From Armigeres subalbatus (Eukaryota > Arthropoda > Insecta > Diptera > Culicidae), in contig NC_085141.1 in the NCBI RefSeq assembly GCF_024139115.2, positions 169,024,994 to 169,088,993 of the forward strand: a DNA stretch of 64,000 bases. Direction: 5' to 3'. The position numbers and the translations under genes were made by a program. The notes beneath the pieces were generated by a model. The model searched no databases. It saw nothing but the letters and a program-made list of their open reading frames with translations, and had not been told where the DNA came from. Shown piece by piece: positions 36,101 to 45,689 of this stretch. Numbering within the stretch: the first letter of the stretch is position 1; each line of letters starts with the position of its first letter.

Positions 36101-39100
36101 TATTGAAAGGGAAAAGCCAGCGGGAGTGGAGTTCAGAATGAATTTCAGTCCTTCTCCCGTAGGCATAAAACTTTGGTGGTCTTAATGAACAATTGGCTTA
36201 ATATACTTCTGCCGCAGGAGTGGATGGAAGGTGTCGTGTGTCCCATCTACAAAAAGGGCGATAATTGCTGAACGCCGCCTACAAGGTACTCTCCCAAATT
36301 TTATGCCGCCGACTAACACGAATTGCAAGAGAGTTCGTGGGGCAGTACCAGGCGGGATTTATGGGTGAACGCTCTACCACAGACCAGGTGTTCGCCATAC
36401 GTCAGGTATTGCAGAAATGCCGCGAGTACAGCGTGCCCACACATCATCTATTTATCGACTTCAAAGCCGCATATGATACAATCGATCGGGACCAGCTATG
36501 GCAGCTAATGCACGAAAACGGATTTCCGGATAAACTAATACAGTTGATCAAGGCGACGGTGTATCGGGTGATGTGCGTAGTTCGAGTTTCAGGGGCATTC
36601 TCGAGTCCCTTCGAAACGCGTAGAGGGTTACGGCAAGGTGATGGTCTTTCGTGTCTGCTATTCAACATCGCTTTGGAAGGAGTAATACGAAGGGCAGGGA
36701 TTGTCACGAGTGGTACGATTTTCACGAAGTTCGTCCTGTTATTTGGTTTCGCCGACGACTTTGATATCATGGCACGTAACTTTGAGAGGATGGAGGAAGC
36801 CTACATCAGACTGAAAAGCGAAGCTAAACGGATTGGACTAGTCATCAACACGTCGAAGTACATGACAGGAAGAGGCTCAAGAGAGGTCAATGTAAGCCAC
36901 CCACCACGAGTTTCTATCGGTGGTGACGAAATCGAGGTGGTTTAAGAATTCGTGTACTTGGGCTCACTGGTGACCTCCGATAACGATACCAGCAGAGAAA
37001 TTCGGAGGCGCATAGTGGCTGGAAATCGTACGTACTTTGGACTCCGTAAGACGCTCCGATCGAATAGAGTTCGCCGCCGTACCAAACTGACAATCTACAA
37101 AACGCTTATAAGACCGGTAGTTCTCTACGGACACGAGACCTGGACGATGCTCGTGGAGGACCAACGCGCACTGGGAGTTTTTGAAAGGTGTGTTGCGTAC
37201 CATCTATGGTGGGGTGCAGATGGCGGACGGTACGTGGAGGAGGCGAATGAACCACGAGTTGCATCAGCTGTTGGGAGAACCATCCATCGTTCACACCGCG
37301 AAAATCGGAAGACTGCGGTGGGCCGGGCACGTGGCCAGAATTTCGGACAGTAATCCGGTGAAAATGGTTCTCGACAACAATCCGACGGGAACAAGAAGGC
37401 GAGGTGCACAGCGGGCAAGGTGGATCGATCAGGTGGAGGACGATTTGCGGACCCTCCGCAGACTGCGTGGTTGGCGGAGTGCAGCCATGGACCGAGCTGA
37501 ATGGAGAACACTTTTATGTGCATCACAGGCCACTCCGGCCTCAGTCAGACAAATTTGCGTCAATTTTAAACAATAAGACAATTTGAAGCAAAACGACTTG
37601 ATGGCTATATGGCGCATTTAGAAAATCGAATGTGCTAATCACTAGCAATTAAACCTATTGGGCCTTGCTTGCTCCTGGATCACTCATGTAGTACCGTTTG
37701 CATTGGGATGTAAACAGTGGTCTTCGCTTAATAGGAGTTGTACTATGTACTACGGTGTGAGTCAGTTTGTCGACGACAAAATCATTGAGAATACAAAAAA
37801 ATACGACATTCTACGGTGAACTGGTTAGAATAAGGTCTTCTTCTTATTGGCATTACATCCCCACACTGGACAGAGCCGCCTCGCAGCTTATTGTTCATTA
37901 AGCTCTTCCACAGTTATTAACTGCGAGGTTTCTAAGGCAAGTTACCATTTTTGCATTCGTATATCATGAGGCTAACACGATGATACTGTTATGCCCAGGG
38001 AAGTTGAGACAATTTCCAATCCGAAAATTGCCTAGACCGGCACCGGGAATCGAACCCAGCCACCCTCAGCGTGGTCTTGCTTTGTAGCCGCGCGTCTTAC
38101 CGCACTTACCATAATACGCATGTAAACCTCAATGACATTCACTTTTGGTTTTGTTTATCCTATTACATATTCATAAAAAGGTTTTAGCTCTAAAAAGTAA
38201 TAAAAAAAATATTTTCGAGGTTGTTGCCAAAATCGGGAAGAAAATGTTGCCAAAAACGGGTGTTGCCAAAATCGGGGGTAGACAAAAACGGGTGTTGCCA
38301 AAATCGGGATGGGACTGTAGTAATTAATAAAGAGCATATTTTGTATTATTTTGTTATTGTTTATTGCTATTACTGATTTCTTTATTGATTGAGTTCATTC
38401 AAAAGACACCACCGTTATCAATGTTATTTCAAAACGATTGTTTGTTCAAACGTCGTACGTCAATCTCACAAAGCCCTTAATCATCCGAAATATGAATTTG
38501 AACGGTTCTCTTTATCATCTCGCGAAACCCGTAATCTGAATAGTATATGTGGACAAATTTGAGATTAGTAAGCAAAAACTGATCTTTGTCATAATTTAAT
38601 CGATTAAGCGATCATCGACAAAACCTTATACCTATGAATAGTCAAATCAAGGAATATGTAGCCGAAAGTGAATGAGTACAATTCAATGCTTGTTCAAAGG
38701 CTCTTCATTCTAAATGGAACGAGTAACCCTACAAGCAGGGTTATTTGATGATTTTCGAACTGTAACTTTCAAGCTCAATTTAAGTTCAAGTCGACCCTGA
38801 GAATCAGTAATATAACGAAATTCACTAAACTATACCAGCGGTGCCCGATTTTGCTGAATTCGATAAAAAATTATTCATATTCCCACGCTCGGTAATGGCG
38901 ACTAATCGTTCACAGCAAATAATTTTGAAAATTCAACGACGTGTAAAATTGCAGCTGATCCAACAAACGAATGAACATTCGATATTCAATTGAATTTGAT
39001 CGAATTTTACAATCAAGCACAGTTTGGAATCATTTTAATTTGGAGGAACACTAATATCGATTGAATTTCGCGTTTATTTGCATGCTCCAAATATGTGCAT

Positions 39101-40174
39101 GAGGATACATTTAAAATCACAACATATTTAATATTTATATCTGTGTTCTTAAAATCAATCGGTTAGTATATTTTTTGAAACTAGCAGGAAAACTCAATGG
39201 CAAAAGGTCTTCTCCCTTTCCCTAATCCAGAAACGAAATTTGACGACCACCAGAATTACCTACAATGAATGATGGATTTTACCAAACATTTAAGCTGCCA
39301 TTACTGAGGTTGAAAAGCTGGATACACTTGAAATAAATATCGTAGTTCTGTGGAGCATCATTGAAATCAGCAGGACTGTCCGGTGAATAACTTCACAAAT
39401 TCTCAACGATTTTGGAAAAAAACAACAGAACTATTGGAAATAACACAGAAAATCTGTGAAATAGTTACCGAACAATTCTGCTGTTGAGATTGCGGTGAAA
39501 TTCACCAAAATCTGTAGAATGAGTTAAATTAAATTAAATTCTCAGTGTCAGTGAGTGAGATTTGTAGGATATTGATACCATTGCCTGTTCACACTCACTT
39601 TTAGCAATGAAAACCGAAAATGGTTTTCAGCAAGCAAACAGGGATAAAGTAAACCTCTATTCTCACCGAAACGCTGCTCGTAGTGAGCTGGCTAACAATA
39701 TTCTTGCTTTGTCTTTCTGACTGAAAGGCATCATCATAGGCAGGGCTTACAAGGCTAACTAGAGACCCACTGCTCGGTATCAGAGTGATCAATTTTCTCC
39801 CACCGATCTATTTGTTCCGAATTATGAATGAATAACTAAAGCTCACCTGGAAACCACAGGACCAAGCCTTTATCAATCATCTCCGCCGTCCTGGAGTGGT
39901 ATATCTTACGAAGAACAGCCATCCGAGGCTCAAGAGCTTTGGCATGTTTGAGTTTACACCGCAGCACATCCCGGCAAGCATCACCTGACAACCGAAGAAC
40001 TGCGACACCACATTTTCCGGTACCTTCAAAACGAATAAATTCCATTTAGTCCATTTACCTGACGCAACAAATTACACCATCGGAACCTGAAGATAATCCA
40101 AATATTGTGGCCCTGCTGGAGGAATACCATCGTTGTATACATCGGAACGTTTTCAACTTAGCTTGCAAAAGCAT
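22972..40174 (-). CDS. GTPBP3: Mitochondrial tRNA modification GTPase GTPBP3/MnmE
   Basis: Three coding exons join exactly: 40174-40087, 40023-39847 and 24188-22972, 1482 nt, 493 residues, close to the usual length of animal GTPBP3. The family works with MTO1/GidA to modify wobble uridine (taurinomethyl or cmnm5) of mitochondrial tRNAs. Visible features: a basic N-terminus suited to mitochondrial import; the N-terminal folate-binding domain with [21 protein letters not shown] across the exon 2/3 junction; helical region ADLIDAETEAQR; GTPase motifs GAPNVGKSS (about 244-252), AGTTRD (269-274), DTAGL (291-295), NKVD (369-372), SCQTGEGL (392-399); and the catalytic C-terminal CIGK (490-493). The start at 40174 has a good AAA context. 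An in-frame ATG at 40255 would add 27 N/Q/K-rich residues. Intron 1 is 63 nt, starting GTTCCG, and intron 2 is about 15.66 kb and full of transposons. No lesion is seen, so it looks functional. Confidence 0.95.
24256..24517 (+). mobile_element. Non-autonomous Helitron-like element, copy 2
   Basis: Starts TCTTCTCTATAAATAAAAATG and ends GCCGGGTCAACTAG, inserted between A (24255) and T (24518). Length 262 bp, as in copy 1. It lies in GTPBP3 intron 2, with its left end only 67 bp upstream (in gene direction) of the exon 3 acceptor. Confidence 0.75.
24626..24781 (-). other. Candidate orphan exon inside GTPBP3 intron 2
   Basis: On minus, an acceptor-like CTAACTAAC..TTTTCAAG is followed by an open segment encoding RSSSLSPIGKASIKRHV, SIYLPFETNNVQFLYQLV and IEASHDTLLFENIQKLK. 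It ends at AAAGG|GTAAGA, a good donor. The composition is protein-like and unlike the surrounding repeats, but I do not recognise the protein. It is not needed for GTPBP3, whose exons 2 and 3 join perfectly. It could be an exon of another gene, an unused alternative exon, or chance. Confidence 0.3.
25262..26608 (+). pseudogene. RTE endonuclease region of element A
   Basis: APE-type endonuclease of the RTE clade. Motifs include GTWN-like GSLEHGTAS/WNMELQ at the start, NVHCPHEGRSDDEKEAFY, IVIGDMNAQVG and NQIDHVLIDGKF. The linker QRWRQHYEEHLNGDMP leads toward the RT. A stop codon at about 25664 (PLWDV*IVIGDMNAQ) breaks the frame once, otherwise the frame is intact to 26608. As a nuclease it would nick target DNA for target-primed reverse transcription. 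This copy is inactive because of the stop and the nested insertion. Confidence 0.85.
26764..27183 (+). pseudogene. ORF1-like region of element B (degenerate)
   Basis: A lysine/arginine-rich start (MKARDKAIKRKKQIKYQR) and a proline-rich segment (SGPPQPPFGPIIN) lie just downstream of the element's 5' end. This is where the nucleic-acid-binding ORF1 of non-LTR elements resides. A stop at 26947 splits it. No zinc knuckle is recognisable, apart from a Cys-rich end (CSCQCFC). Assignment is by position only. Confidence 0.4.
27300..28161 (+). pseudogene. Endonuclease region of element B
   Basis: APE-like endonuclease remnants: VYCQNFNRMRSA at the N-terminus, VILATETSWDDSV (catalytic Glu block), GGGVLNAVSTIY, FASVYIPPNNARRDVYD, VHIYGDFNQRNIDF and LDLLLTNCYEDF. 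A frameshift lies near 27500, where the frame of 27159-27581 hands over to that of 27457-28161. The usual SDH block is not intact (NEAFHTAIEF). The domain probably no longer works. Confidence 0.75.
28404..28688. mobile_element. 265-bp insertion with 10-bp target duplication in element B
   Basis: ATGATTATAA at 28404-28413 is repeated at 28679-28688. Removing one copy plus 28414-28678 restores the element B frame (AYHDYNSKTEREI). The insert ends in a C-rich stretch (GCTAAGCCCCCCTAG and CCCCCCTTATTTACGCC). There are no clear long TIRs and no coding sequence. It is an unclassified short element. Confidence 0.65.
28689..30065 (+). pseudogene. Reverse transcriptase of element B (5' part)
   Basis: RT blocks in order: ASKGSGPDGIPPVF, SFLVPIFKSGAKSNVRNYRG, SMQHGFYKGCSTATNL, LYTDFSKAFDRVD, SSGVPQGSHLGPLPFILFVN, YADDMKLF, LLQLNIKKSN and RDLGVILDSKLTFIDHY. 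The active-site YADD is intact. Stops at 29453 and 29801 break the frame. The sequence ends at SPFSTTHADR, where element C begins, and the missing C-terminus resumes at 35303. The GVPQGSHLGP form links it with the copy at 55130-57055. Confidence 0.85.
30397..31761 (+). pseudogene. ORF1 of element C (PHD-like finger plus CCHC knuckles)
   Basis: Starts MECYKCKVGI. A Cys/His array (CYKC, CFQC, CHAHC, CDEC) within the first 55 codons resembles the PHD-type finger of CR1 ORF1 proteins. A coiled-coil-like region follows to 30798, where a stop occurs. The frame resumes at about 31006 and ends with knuckles CFQCGEFSHMSTEC (C-x2-C-x4-H-x4-C), CSKCSDSHKTSEC and a third CVNC..HPAFSTEC, then a stop at 31761. 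ORF1 proteins bind element RNA. The copy is broken between 30798 and 31006. Confidence 0.78.
31800..32705 (+). pseudogene. Endonuclease region of element C
   Basis: APE-like endonuclease blocks: LYLNIAGLSTNYVALRT near 31800, LLAETHIVDYEASDQY, HTGGVAIYVKESV, GVLYHSPSSSDQRF, NVIAGDFNINWCDD, TIIDHVYSNVDS and VTDHETLVINVE (SDH-equivalent block as TDHE). A single base-level break near 31860 separates the first strand from the rest. A stop at 32703 separates it from the RT. Confidence 0.82.
32706..34579 (+). pseudogene. Reverse transcriptase and C-terminal domain of element C
   Basis: Blocks in order: LGKTAGVDNVNARVLQ, PQVWKESLVIPIQK, FRPINMLHTLEKILE, LDLKRAFETISRPL, NLGVPQGSVLGPVLFIMYIN, LFADDTVLF, LKLNVSKTKYM, KYLGVIIDDKLKFDSHI. 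After further breaks comes the C-terminal LLPRYLCNRIERG..HGYNTRNAEEIR domain ending at 34579. Frameshifts lie near 33240, 33745 and 34070. The LFADD active site is intact, but the protein cannot be made in one piece. Confidence 0.85.
34580..35302 (+). other. 3' untranslated region of element C with diverged tandem repeat
   Basis: Holds GATGATGATGATGG at about 34700. Two ~95-bp imperfect copies share GAGAGGTAACACAAGTTTTG and its variant GAGAGGTATCACAAGTTTTG (about 34918 and 35028). The segment ends in CATCATCATCATC. No coding signal is seen. Confidence 0.6.
35303..35823 (+). pseudogene. C-terminal part and tail of element B
   Basis: Resumes the element B protein with RIESVQKQFLLYALRK, then after a break PPYVARCKLIDIQTLKVRRD and FSVNYHRINYAKYGPLNQM, with stop at 35695. 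The 3' UTR follows and ends in ATAAATAAATAAATAA. This block corresponds to 56530-56930 in the copy at 55130-57055. Confidence 0.8.
35824..37590 (+). pseudogene. RTE reverse transcriptase of element A
   Basis: Starts MNLGARVQDMRLPAPNLQ then PPGELFKHGGEALARALHW. It is interrupted at 36029-36206 and resumes EWMEGVVCPIYKKGD, NAAYKVLSQILCRRL, FVGQYQAGFMGERSTTDQ, LFIDFKAAYDTIDRD, RRGLRQGDGLSCLLFNIALE, FGFADDFDIMARNFE and, after a stop at 36944, EFVYLGSLVTSDNDTSR, RRRTKLTIYKTLIRPVVLYG and IGRLRWAGHVARISDSN. The FADD active site is intact. A stop and at least two frameshifts (36265, 37190) show decay. Confidence 0.88.
36025..36210 (-). mobile_element. 178-bp truncated retroelement insertion in element A
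   Basis: TTCT flanks the insert at 36025-36028 and 36207-36210. Removing 36029-36206 plus one TTCT rejoins the RTE text (GGATGAGG+TTCTGCCGCAGG). Read on minus it ends in an A-rich tail (AAAGAATAAACAA), suggesting a 5'-truncated retroposon inserted antisense. Confidence 0.6.
37833..38113 (-). mobile_element. Feilai SINE, copy 2
   Basis: The reverse complement shows GTAAGACGCGCGGCTAC, GGGTTCGATTCCCGGTGCC (perfect box B), AATTTTCGGATTGG, TTAATAACTGTGGAAG and the end GGGGATGTAATGCCAATAAG plus a GAA tail. It is closely related to the copy at 17534-17836 and lies in GTPBP3 intron 2, in the sense orientation of the gene. Confidence 0.88.
38220..38312 (+). repeat. GTTGCCAAAATCGGG minisatellite
   Basis: Four to five units of GTTGCCAAAATCGGG / GTTGCCAAAAACGGGT spaced about 18-28 bp. 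The frame reading VAKIGKKMLPKTGVAKIG is a repeat artefact. Confidence 0.75.
38313..39846. other. Intronic sequence without recognised feature
   Basis: Part of GTPBP3 intron 2 upstream (in gene direction) of the transposon block. AT-rich, with no repeat family recognised. Confidence 0.4.
39847..40023 (-). CDS. GTPBP3: GTPBP3 coding exon 2
   Basis: Encodes GTGKCGVAVLRLSGDACRDV onward to KGLVLWFPG, the conserved start of the folate-binding domain (TrmE N-domain). The acceptor is TTTTGAAG|GTACCG and the donor CCAG|GTGAGC. 177 nt, phase 1 at both ends. The next coding exon lies 15.66 kb away. Confidence 0.93.
40087..40174 (-). CDS. GTPBP3: GTPBP3 coding exon 1
   Basis: Encodes MLLQAKLKTF..RWYSSSR, a likely mitochondrial targeting peptide, then ATIFGLSS, the start of the MnmE N-terminal domain. 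It ends after one base of the Gly codon. The donor is G|GTTCCG. The stronger-looking GTAAAT 21-22 nt downstream puts exon 2 out of frame, whereas this donor gives SSGTGKCGVAV as the family requires. Confidence 0.88.
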
Positions 40175-41447
40175 TTTACGCAGGGTACGGTGCGATGTTT
40201 TGGTTGTTTGATTTTGTTTATGTTTTGTTTGATTTTGTTTATTTTGTGTATGCATTCGGTTTGTTTATGTGGTCGGTCGACTATCCCCATGACAACGCTG
40301 ACAAACTGCAAGATATACAATAATTATGTCAATGCTTTTCGTTACAATTGTGCTACAATTGTGTGCTACAATCCATGATTTATGATCTCATTTTGGATTA
40401 TTTGAATTGTTTGTAATGTAATAAGGTTAAATCTTACAGACTGATAGATTCTTCTTACGATTCTGTAGCGACATTTTAGATTCAACAAATTGAACGCATG
40501 CGCTTAGCTTGTCATGTATTATAGTTTTGATTCCAATTAGATTTGGTTGGATGTACAATTAGAATTACTTTGTCAGAACCAAATGAACTTGAACGCCTTA
40601 TCTATGAAATCATACATGCATTGTTAATATTCCTATTCAATTCCAACTAAATCAATGAATTTTGATTTTTTTGACGTAGGCTTACGATTCAAATTTGTGA
40701 CCGTCACGAAAAGTGGTCAGGAAGTATGGGCTAATAACTTAGCCGTCTTCCAACCGATTTTGGAGATTTTGGTAGCAATAGAGCACCGAACTCTTTAAGA
40801 TTTTGCCCAACTATTAAATTAATATGTCAGTACGATCTGTGACAAACGTCGCGAATAAATTCAAATGAAATCAATTTTTTCTGCCTAATTTGATTTGATC
40901 TTATAAGAATAGTCATTGAAGGTAATGAAGTTTTGGCTGAGATTGCTGTATGAAACATCATGTCACTCACTGCATTAATAAATACTATATAGCAAGGACT
41001 CGCTCCTCTTGCAGCTTGGACACAGTCATTATAACAGCACGCTAAACATTGTCAACACAAATATCTTGCAGATCGTTTTATTTATCCGCGTGTTTTATTG
41101 TGACTAACAAAATTCAATTTATATTTAGATTGTGCTTTTTACAACGGTGCGAGTTCCGGAAGGTTAAGAAGACTGGAAATATAACTGGAGCTGAAAAACG
41201 ATTTTCTCAATAAATTTGAGAAGAACTCGGTCCCGTAACCAAGATTTTTGAAAATTGAATCAAAAACTTTAAGAAATCAGGGATTGCTTTTTATAATATT
41301 TCAACTGTTCTACAGAAGATTTAAATAATTTGATCAGAGGAATCTAAGATTTTTCCTCATGAACATCGGTAAAAAGTATCATATCATACAACTATAGAAA
41401 TCAAGCGAGTAACAAACGTCCTTTTGGATTCGACGGATGATATTATA
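40175..41447. promoter_or_regulatory. 5' flank of GTPBP3 with probable promoter
   Basis: The CAAAACAAA-rich leader on minus (40175-40260) directly precedes the start codon, so the transcription start is expected within a few hundred bases to the right. No TATA box or initiator could be fixed. Bases 40670-40790 carry a dispersed repeat also found at 21690-21825. Confidence 0.35.
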
Positions 41448-41661
41448 AATTCAGTAGAAAATCGAATTATATCCGCTAATGAAATTGGATTTTTCTCACA
41501 ATCCATACGTTAGACCTAATTTCGGAAGTAGTGCGCTGTATAGCACATCACCAAATGAAAACAGCGCACCACTTCCGAAGTTAGGTTTAACGTACGAGTT
41601 CTGAGAAAAATCCAACTTTGTTAGCGGCCATAATTCGGATTTGCACTGAATTGATAATATA
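41439..41661. mobile_element. 205-bp MITE with 9-bp flanking duplication
   Basis: Termini AATTCAGT / ACTGAATT. Inverted arms of about 90 bp share TTGGATTTTTCTCA, CTAATTTCGGAAGT and GTGCGCTGT. It is flanked by GATATTATA (41439-41447) and GATAATATA (41653-41661), which differ at one base, fitting an aged 9-bp target duplication. The element itself is 41448-41652. Confidence 0.7.
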
Positions 41662-41669
41662 GCATTACC

Positions 41670-43588
41670 ATCTTCATTTAGGGATTGAGCCTGTTACAAA
41701 TTAACGTTCGTGGCTTAAATCGTTTGGAAAAGTTCGACGAACTTTGCGAATTCGTGCAAAATTTACCGGTGGTGGTCGACGTGTTGATTGTTGGAGAAAC
41801 ATGGATAAAGAAAGATCGGTCTACATTTTACAATATTAGAGGATATGATAGCATACATTCGTGCCGTACTTCGTCTGCTGGAGGACTTTTTGTTTTTGTT
41901 AAGAAAGAGTTGAACTATGAAGTGACAGCAAATTCAATTGACGAGGGATGCCATCACATAGGTCTAAAGCTGATTGTCGAAGCTTAACAATTCTTCATAC
42001 ATGGATTTTATAGACCGCCAGATTACTAATTTTGTCGTTTAGTCACATGGTTGGAAACCATTATTGCTTCTTCAGATCCATGGACACCACAATTCGTATT
42101 GGGGAACATGAATCTACCGATCAATAATACCGCATCAAGAGGTGTTCAAGCGTATCTGCAGCTCCTTGCATCATACAATATGGTTGTATGTAACACTGAT
42201 GTGACTCGACCAATAAGTAACAACGTATTAGACCATGTAATCGTTAATTAGGAACACTGTAATCAAATTTACAACTATAACCTGGATTGCAACTTAAGTG
42301 ATCTCGATATATTTCGACACAGTTCCAAGTTAAAGTAAGCAAAGAAACACGGGTATTCACCAAAGTGCTTACAGATTATCATCGTCTCTAAATGAACAGT
42401 TTGTATTGTTCCTAAATTCAACGGATTTTGATGTGATGTCCCCCAATGATCGCCTACTAACAATAACGGATCATTACGCTAACCTTCGTCTAATGAATTC
42501 AACAACTATATCTGTTGAAATCAAAGTTAAAAATAACTGCTGTCCGTGGTTCAATGTAGAAATAAAAGATCTGAGTAGTAGAAAGTCAAACAAGCGTTAT
42601 AAGAAATGGAAGCGGAATCGTCATGACCAACATTTGAAACTGCTTCTGGACCATTCCATAATACCATAATAAGGAACTAGCTGATTGTAAAACGAAGGCC
42701 AAGTCAGCGTATTATTATTATCAACAAATAATCCAAAGGATCTCTGAAAAAATAATGAGCTGATCGGAAACAAAGTAAAGAAATGTAACAATATTCAACT
42801 GCGAATCAATGGAACAGAACATAAGGATCCTGCGAAGGTAGGCTATGCGTTTAACACATTATTCTCGACGGTCGTGGAGCATCTAGCACGCAGCTTGAAA
42901 ACTGATGGCGATATACATAAATTCAACACAATAGTGAGCTGTAGCATTTCGATGTTTCTCAGACCAACATCTGCAGCGGAGATCGTTACTATAATAAGCA
43001 ACCTGGATAAAACAAAAGCAACAGGAGTTGACGGATTTCCTGTTGCAGCTTTAAAGAAACATTCTCTAGTTCTTTCTGGTGTGTTAGCTCAATACATCAA
43101 CGACAGCATCTGCGGAACGAACTATCCAGATTGACTGAAACGTTCGCTGGTTTATCCCATCTTTAAAGGAGGAAATCCCATGGATGCAACCAACTATAGA
43201 CCCATCTCAGTATAACCTGCTATTAATAAGGTATTTGAAAAGGTATTATACATGCGACCCAACAACTTTCTTGATTCTACTGGTATGCTCTATCAACATC
43301 AGTTCGGAATCAGACGAAGAGCTTCAACTGAGGTTGCGGTACTAGAGCTAATTGACGAAATTTCGTGTACTATGGATCAAAAAAACTGTGCAGGATGACA
43401 CCGCTATTTCCTTGAAAGGCCCTAACGCGGAAAAGGTGGTTCAAGATATGGTCCAAGACATGAAGCTTATCTCTGCTTATCTGGAAAACAACCTATTGGC
43501 CCTCAATCTGAAAAAATCTAAGATGATGATTTTCAGTTTGCTCAAACGCGATAAAGCTACATGTCCAAATTTAATAGTCATTGGTTTT
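41670..43588 (+). pseudogene. Degenerate CR1/L2-like non-LTR element (element E)
   Basis: Endonuclease: SLLQINVRGLNRLEKF, VLIVGETWIKKDRST, SAGGLFVFVKKELNY, FVLGNMNLPINN, VLDHVIVN. Reverse transcriptase: LDKTKATGVDGFPVAAL, KRSLVYPIFKGGNPMDATNY, QHQFGIRRRASTEVAVL. A deletion removes the segment around the catalytic and GVPQGS blocks, so text jumps from SCTMDQ to DDTAISLKGPNAEKV and LLALNLKKSKMMIF. Many stops. It ends at about 43588, where a T-rich run and GC-rich repeat begin. Confidence 0.75.
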
Positions 43589-44300
43589 TTTTTTCTTCCT
43601 AAGCAATGGAGGGGGAATCTGCTCAACAGACATCCTGGGTTGACCAGGAAGTGCGGGGTTAGGGATCACCGAGGGAGGCAGGACTACACCCCCGACCCGC
43701 TAAATCGTTTCTATTGCCGCCAAGCCCATGGTCCCTTCGGTACAACCAGAAAGTAATGCTTCAAAGGGGGGGCAGTGCACAACGCACCCTCGAGGTTAGC
43801 TGCGTGTCCTTGCAGCACCGAACATCGTAAATCGCTTTTTTAGAAGAACACCATGATATCGTGCCAGCGCGTTGCCGGCTTTCCAGGTGGCCTTACCACG
43901 CCCTATGTCCTCGGAAGGTGGGAAGGGTCGACTTCGCGCCTGCTTCCCTCTGCACGACTGGTATCAAGAATGATGATGCCGCGTGCACCCCAAATTGACC
44001 TTTCTGCGATAGGGCCTATTCGCCAGCACTCAGAGGGACTTGCAGGCGCGGTGCCTAGGCCTGCCCCAGCCTTGACGAGGACCCCTTTCCGTCCTCGGGC
44101 TCGGAACCCGCCCGGTTGACCGACGCCGCGAAAGCGACGATACCATGTTGTTCTTCGCGTGGCCACTTGTTCGATAAAAGGATCGAGTTCGACCACAGAG
44201 CATGACCACCGGTATGACCCATGAAGCCGACTCCGATCCCTTGGACCACCTCTTATTTGCGCCTGAACTAGCCACCCAACAAACATTCACTAGTTGAACT
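43589..44300. mobile_element. GC-rich repeat of unknown class
   Basis: A sharply bounded GC-rich block that starts with a T-rich run and interrupts the element E context. The overlapping minus-strand frames (43903-44305) are R/G/P-rich and mutually overlapping, so none is a credible gene. It is probably the UTR or 5' part of a retroelement. The class is not recognised. Confidence 0.4.
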
Positions 44301-45660
44301 AACATCAGTGTGATGATTTAATTCAGCGCTGTGTTGAATAATGTCTGTACTATTTCTTATCACAACTTCTGTTCAAGCTTTGTTCACACAATTTTGGCGA
44401 AGTTATACAACTACAACATCTCATTTTGAAAAACTACTTTATTAACTGATTCGTTAACCCTTTAATAAGCATTTTACTAAGCCTCAATTCAGCTACATGT
44501 GAATTCTTCGAAAATAATAACGCATAGAAGGTAACATCAGTAAGATCTCCAATGAACGTATTTTGAAGCAATTGCTATTTTCATATATGTAATCATTTTA
44601 AAATTTTCCTAAATCGGCTCTCGAACTGCTGTCATTTGATCATCCGCCGGTAACGTTGTCATCCGCGCCATCCTTGATTTGTTAGATATGGCTCACTCAG
44701 TGCATAACATAAATAATCTTATTGCTGAATATGAATCATAATTGGACTCTTATTCAATAAGTCGATCTGTCAAACTACAGTTTGTTAATAACTGTACAAG
44801 ATTTTTATTTCAACCATTGTTCAGCCAGTCACAACCATCGCACACTAGGAAAAATACGTAAAAATAATGTCGATAAACGATAAAATAAAATCCGTCCCTA
44901 ATGCTATTTATGGATTTATGAAAATAAAATCAATGTATATTCGGCCTTCCCCAGAATCTCTTGATAATCGGTTGCGATATGATTGTCAAATGCTAAGATT
45001 ATTCCAATTTCGTAGCAATAAAGATCAACATCCATGCGATAATATTGGGATTCCACACATCAAAGATTCAATAATTTTCCGATGTTATTCAACGGGTTAT
45101 GTCCGGCTTTTAGTAAATTTAGTTTCGCATGAATGCATGATTTTTTTTATTGCTCCAGCAGTTTCGTTCGTTATAATCTCCGACAGTTTAATAAATCACG
45201 AAAATAAAAAGCATGTCTTGAAAATAAATCATTATTTTTCTATAAATTAAAGATCTAGAATCCAGATTTTCTCTCAAACTGAAAAAGCATGTTTTTTCCC
45301 ACTGTGCGATAGATCAGATAAATGTGAAATCCAATGGTTAAGAAGGACAAAGGTAAAGAAGGATGTCTAATGCCTGCTTATTAACTTACTATTCAAACTC
45401 AATTCGACCACCCTTTCAGAGCATCACATCATAGTCGAACAGAGAACTTTAAAAATAATAAGTTCAGTACATTGTTAAACTTCCCCAATGTGCTGAAATG
45501 TGATTAAACGAAAACGTAAGTTCGACTTCAAATAAAGGTAGTAAACAAATAAATAGGCCATGTCGAATATTAGTTAGATTAAATACTGAAATGGAATCTG
45601 TCTAGCAAATTATTCAGCATCCATTTTATTCAGCTACAAAGATCACAAATAAACAATAAT
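44301..45660. other. No gene recognised
   Basis: AT-rich. A 127-codon open frame (44867-45250, plus) beginning MSINDKIKSVPNAIYGF has no recognised domain and no clear splice or promoter context. It is left unannotated. Confidence 0.35.
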
Positions 45661-45689
45661 TCAACCTAGATGCTTGTTTGTAGCTTGTC

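Larger units (their letters stand above)
24870..37590 (+). mobile_element. RTE-clade non-LTR retrotransposon (element A), split by nested insertions
   Basis: A single RTE copy in two parts: 5' GC-rich UTR and endonuclease (24870-26608), then reverse transcriptase (35824-37590). The parts are separated by element B, which is flanked by TAATG at 26604-26608 and 35824-35828. Joining the parts restores a continuous frame (..NGGGMVMNLGARVQDMR..). A further 178-bp insertion interrupts the RT part at 36029-36206. The element lies antisense to GTPBP3 in its intron. The outer boundaries are approximate. Confidence 0.85.

Noticed and set aside
40172..40255. GTPBP3 start at the upstream ATG (40255)
   Set aside because: It is in frame, but its context is weak and it adds 27 low-complexity N/Q/K residues. 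The ATG at 40174 has AAA upstream and begins a normal import peptide.
43903..44305. Overlapping minus-strand frames of 64-127 codons
   Set aside because: Three mutually overlapping R/G/P-rich frames in a GC-rich repeat with no domain, start context or conservation that I can recognise.
44867..45250. 127-codon plus-strand open frame
   Set aside because: No signal peptide, motif, splice sites or known family. It lies in AT-rich sequence where long chance frames are possible. Homology search would be needed to revive it.
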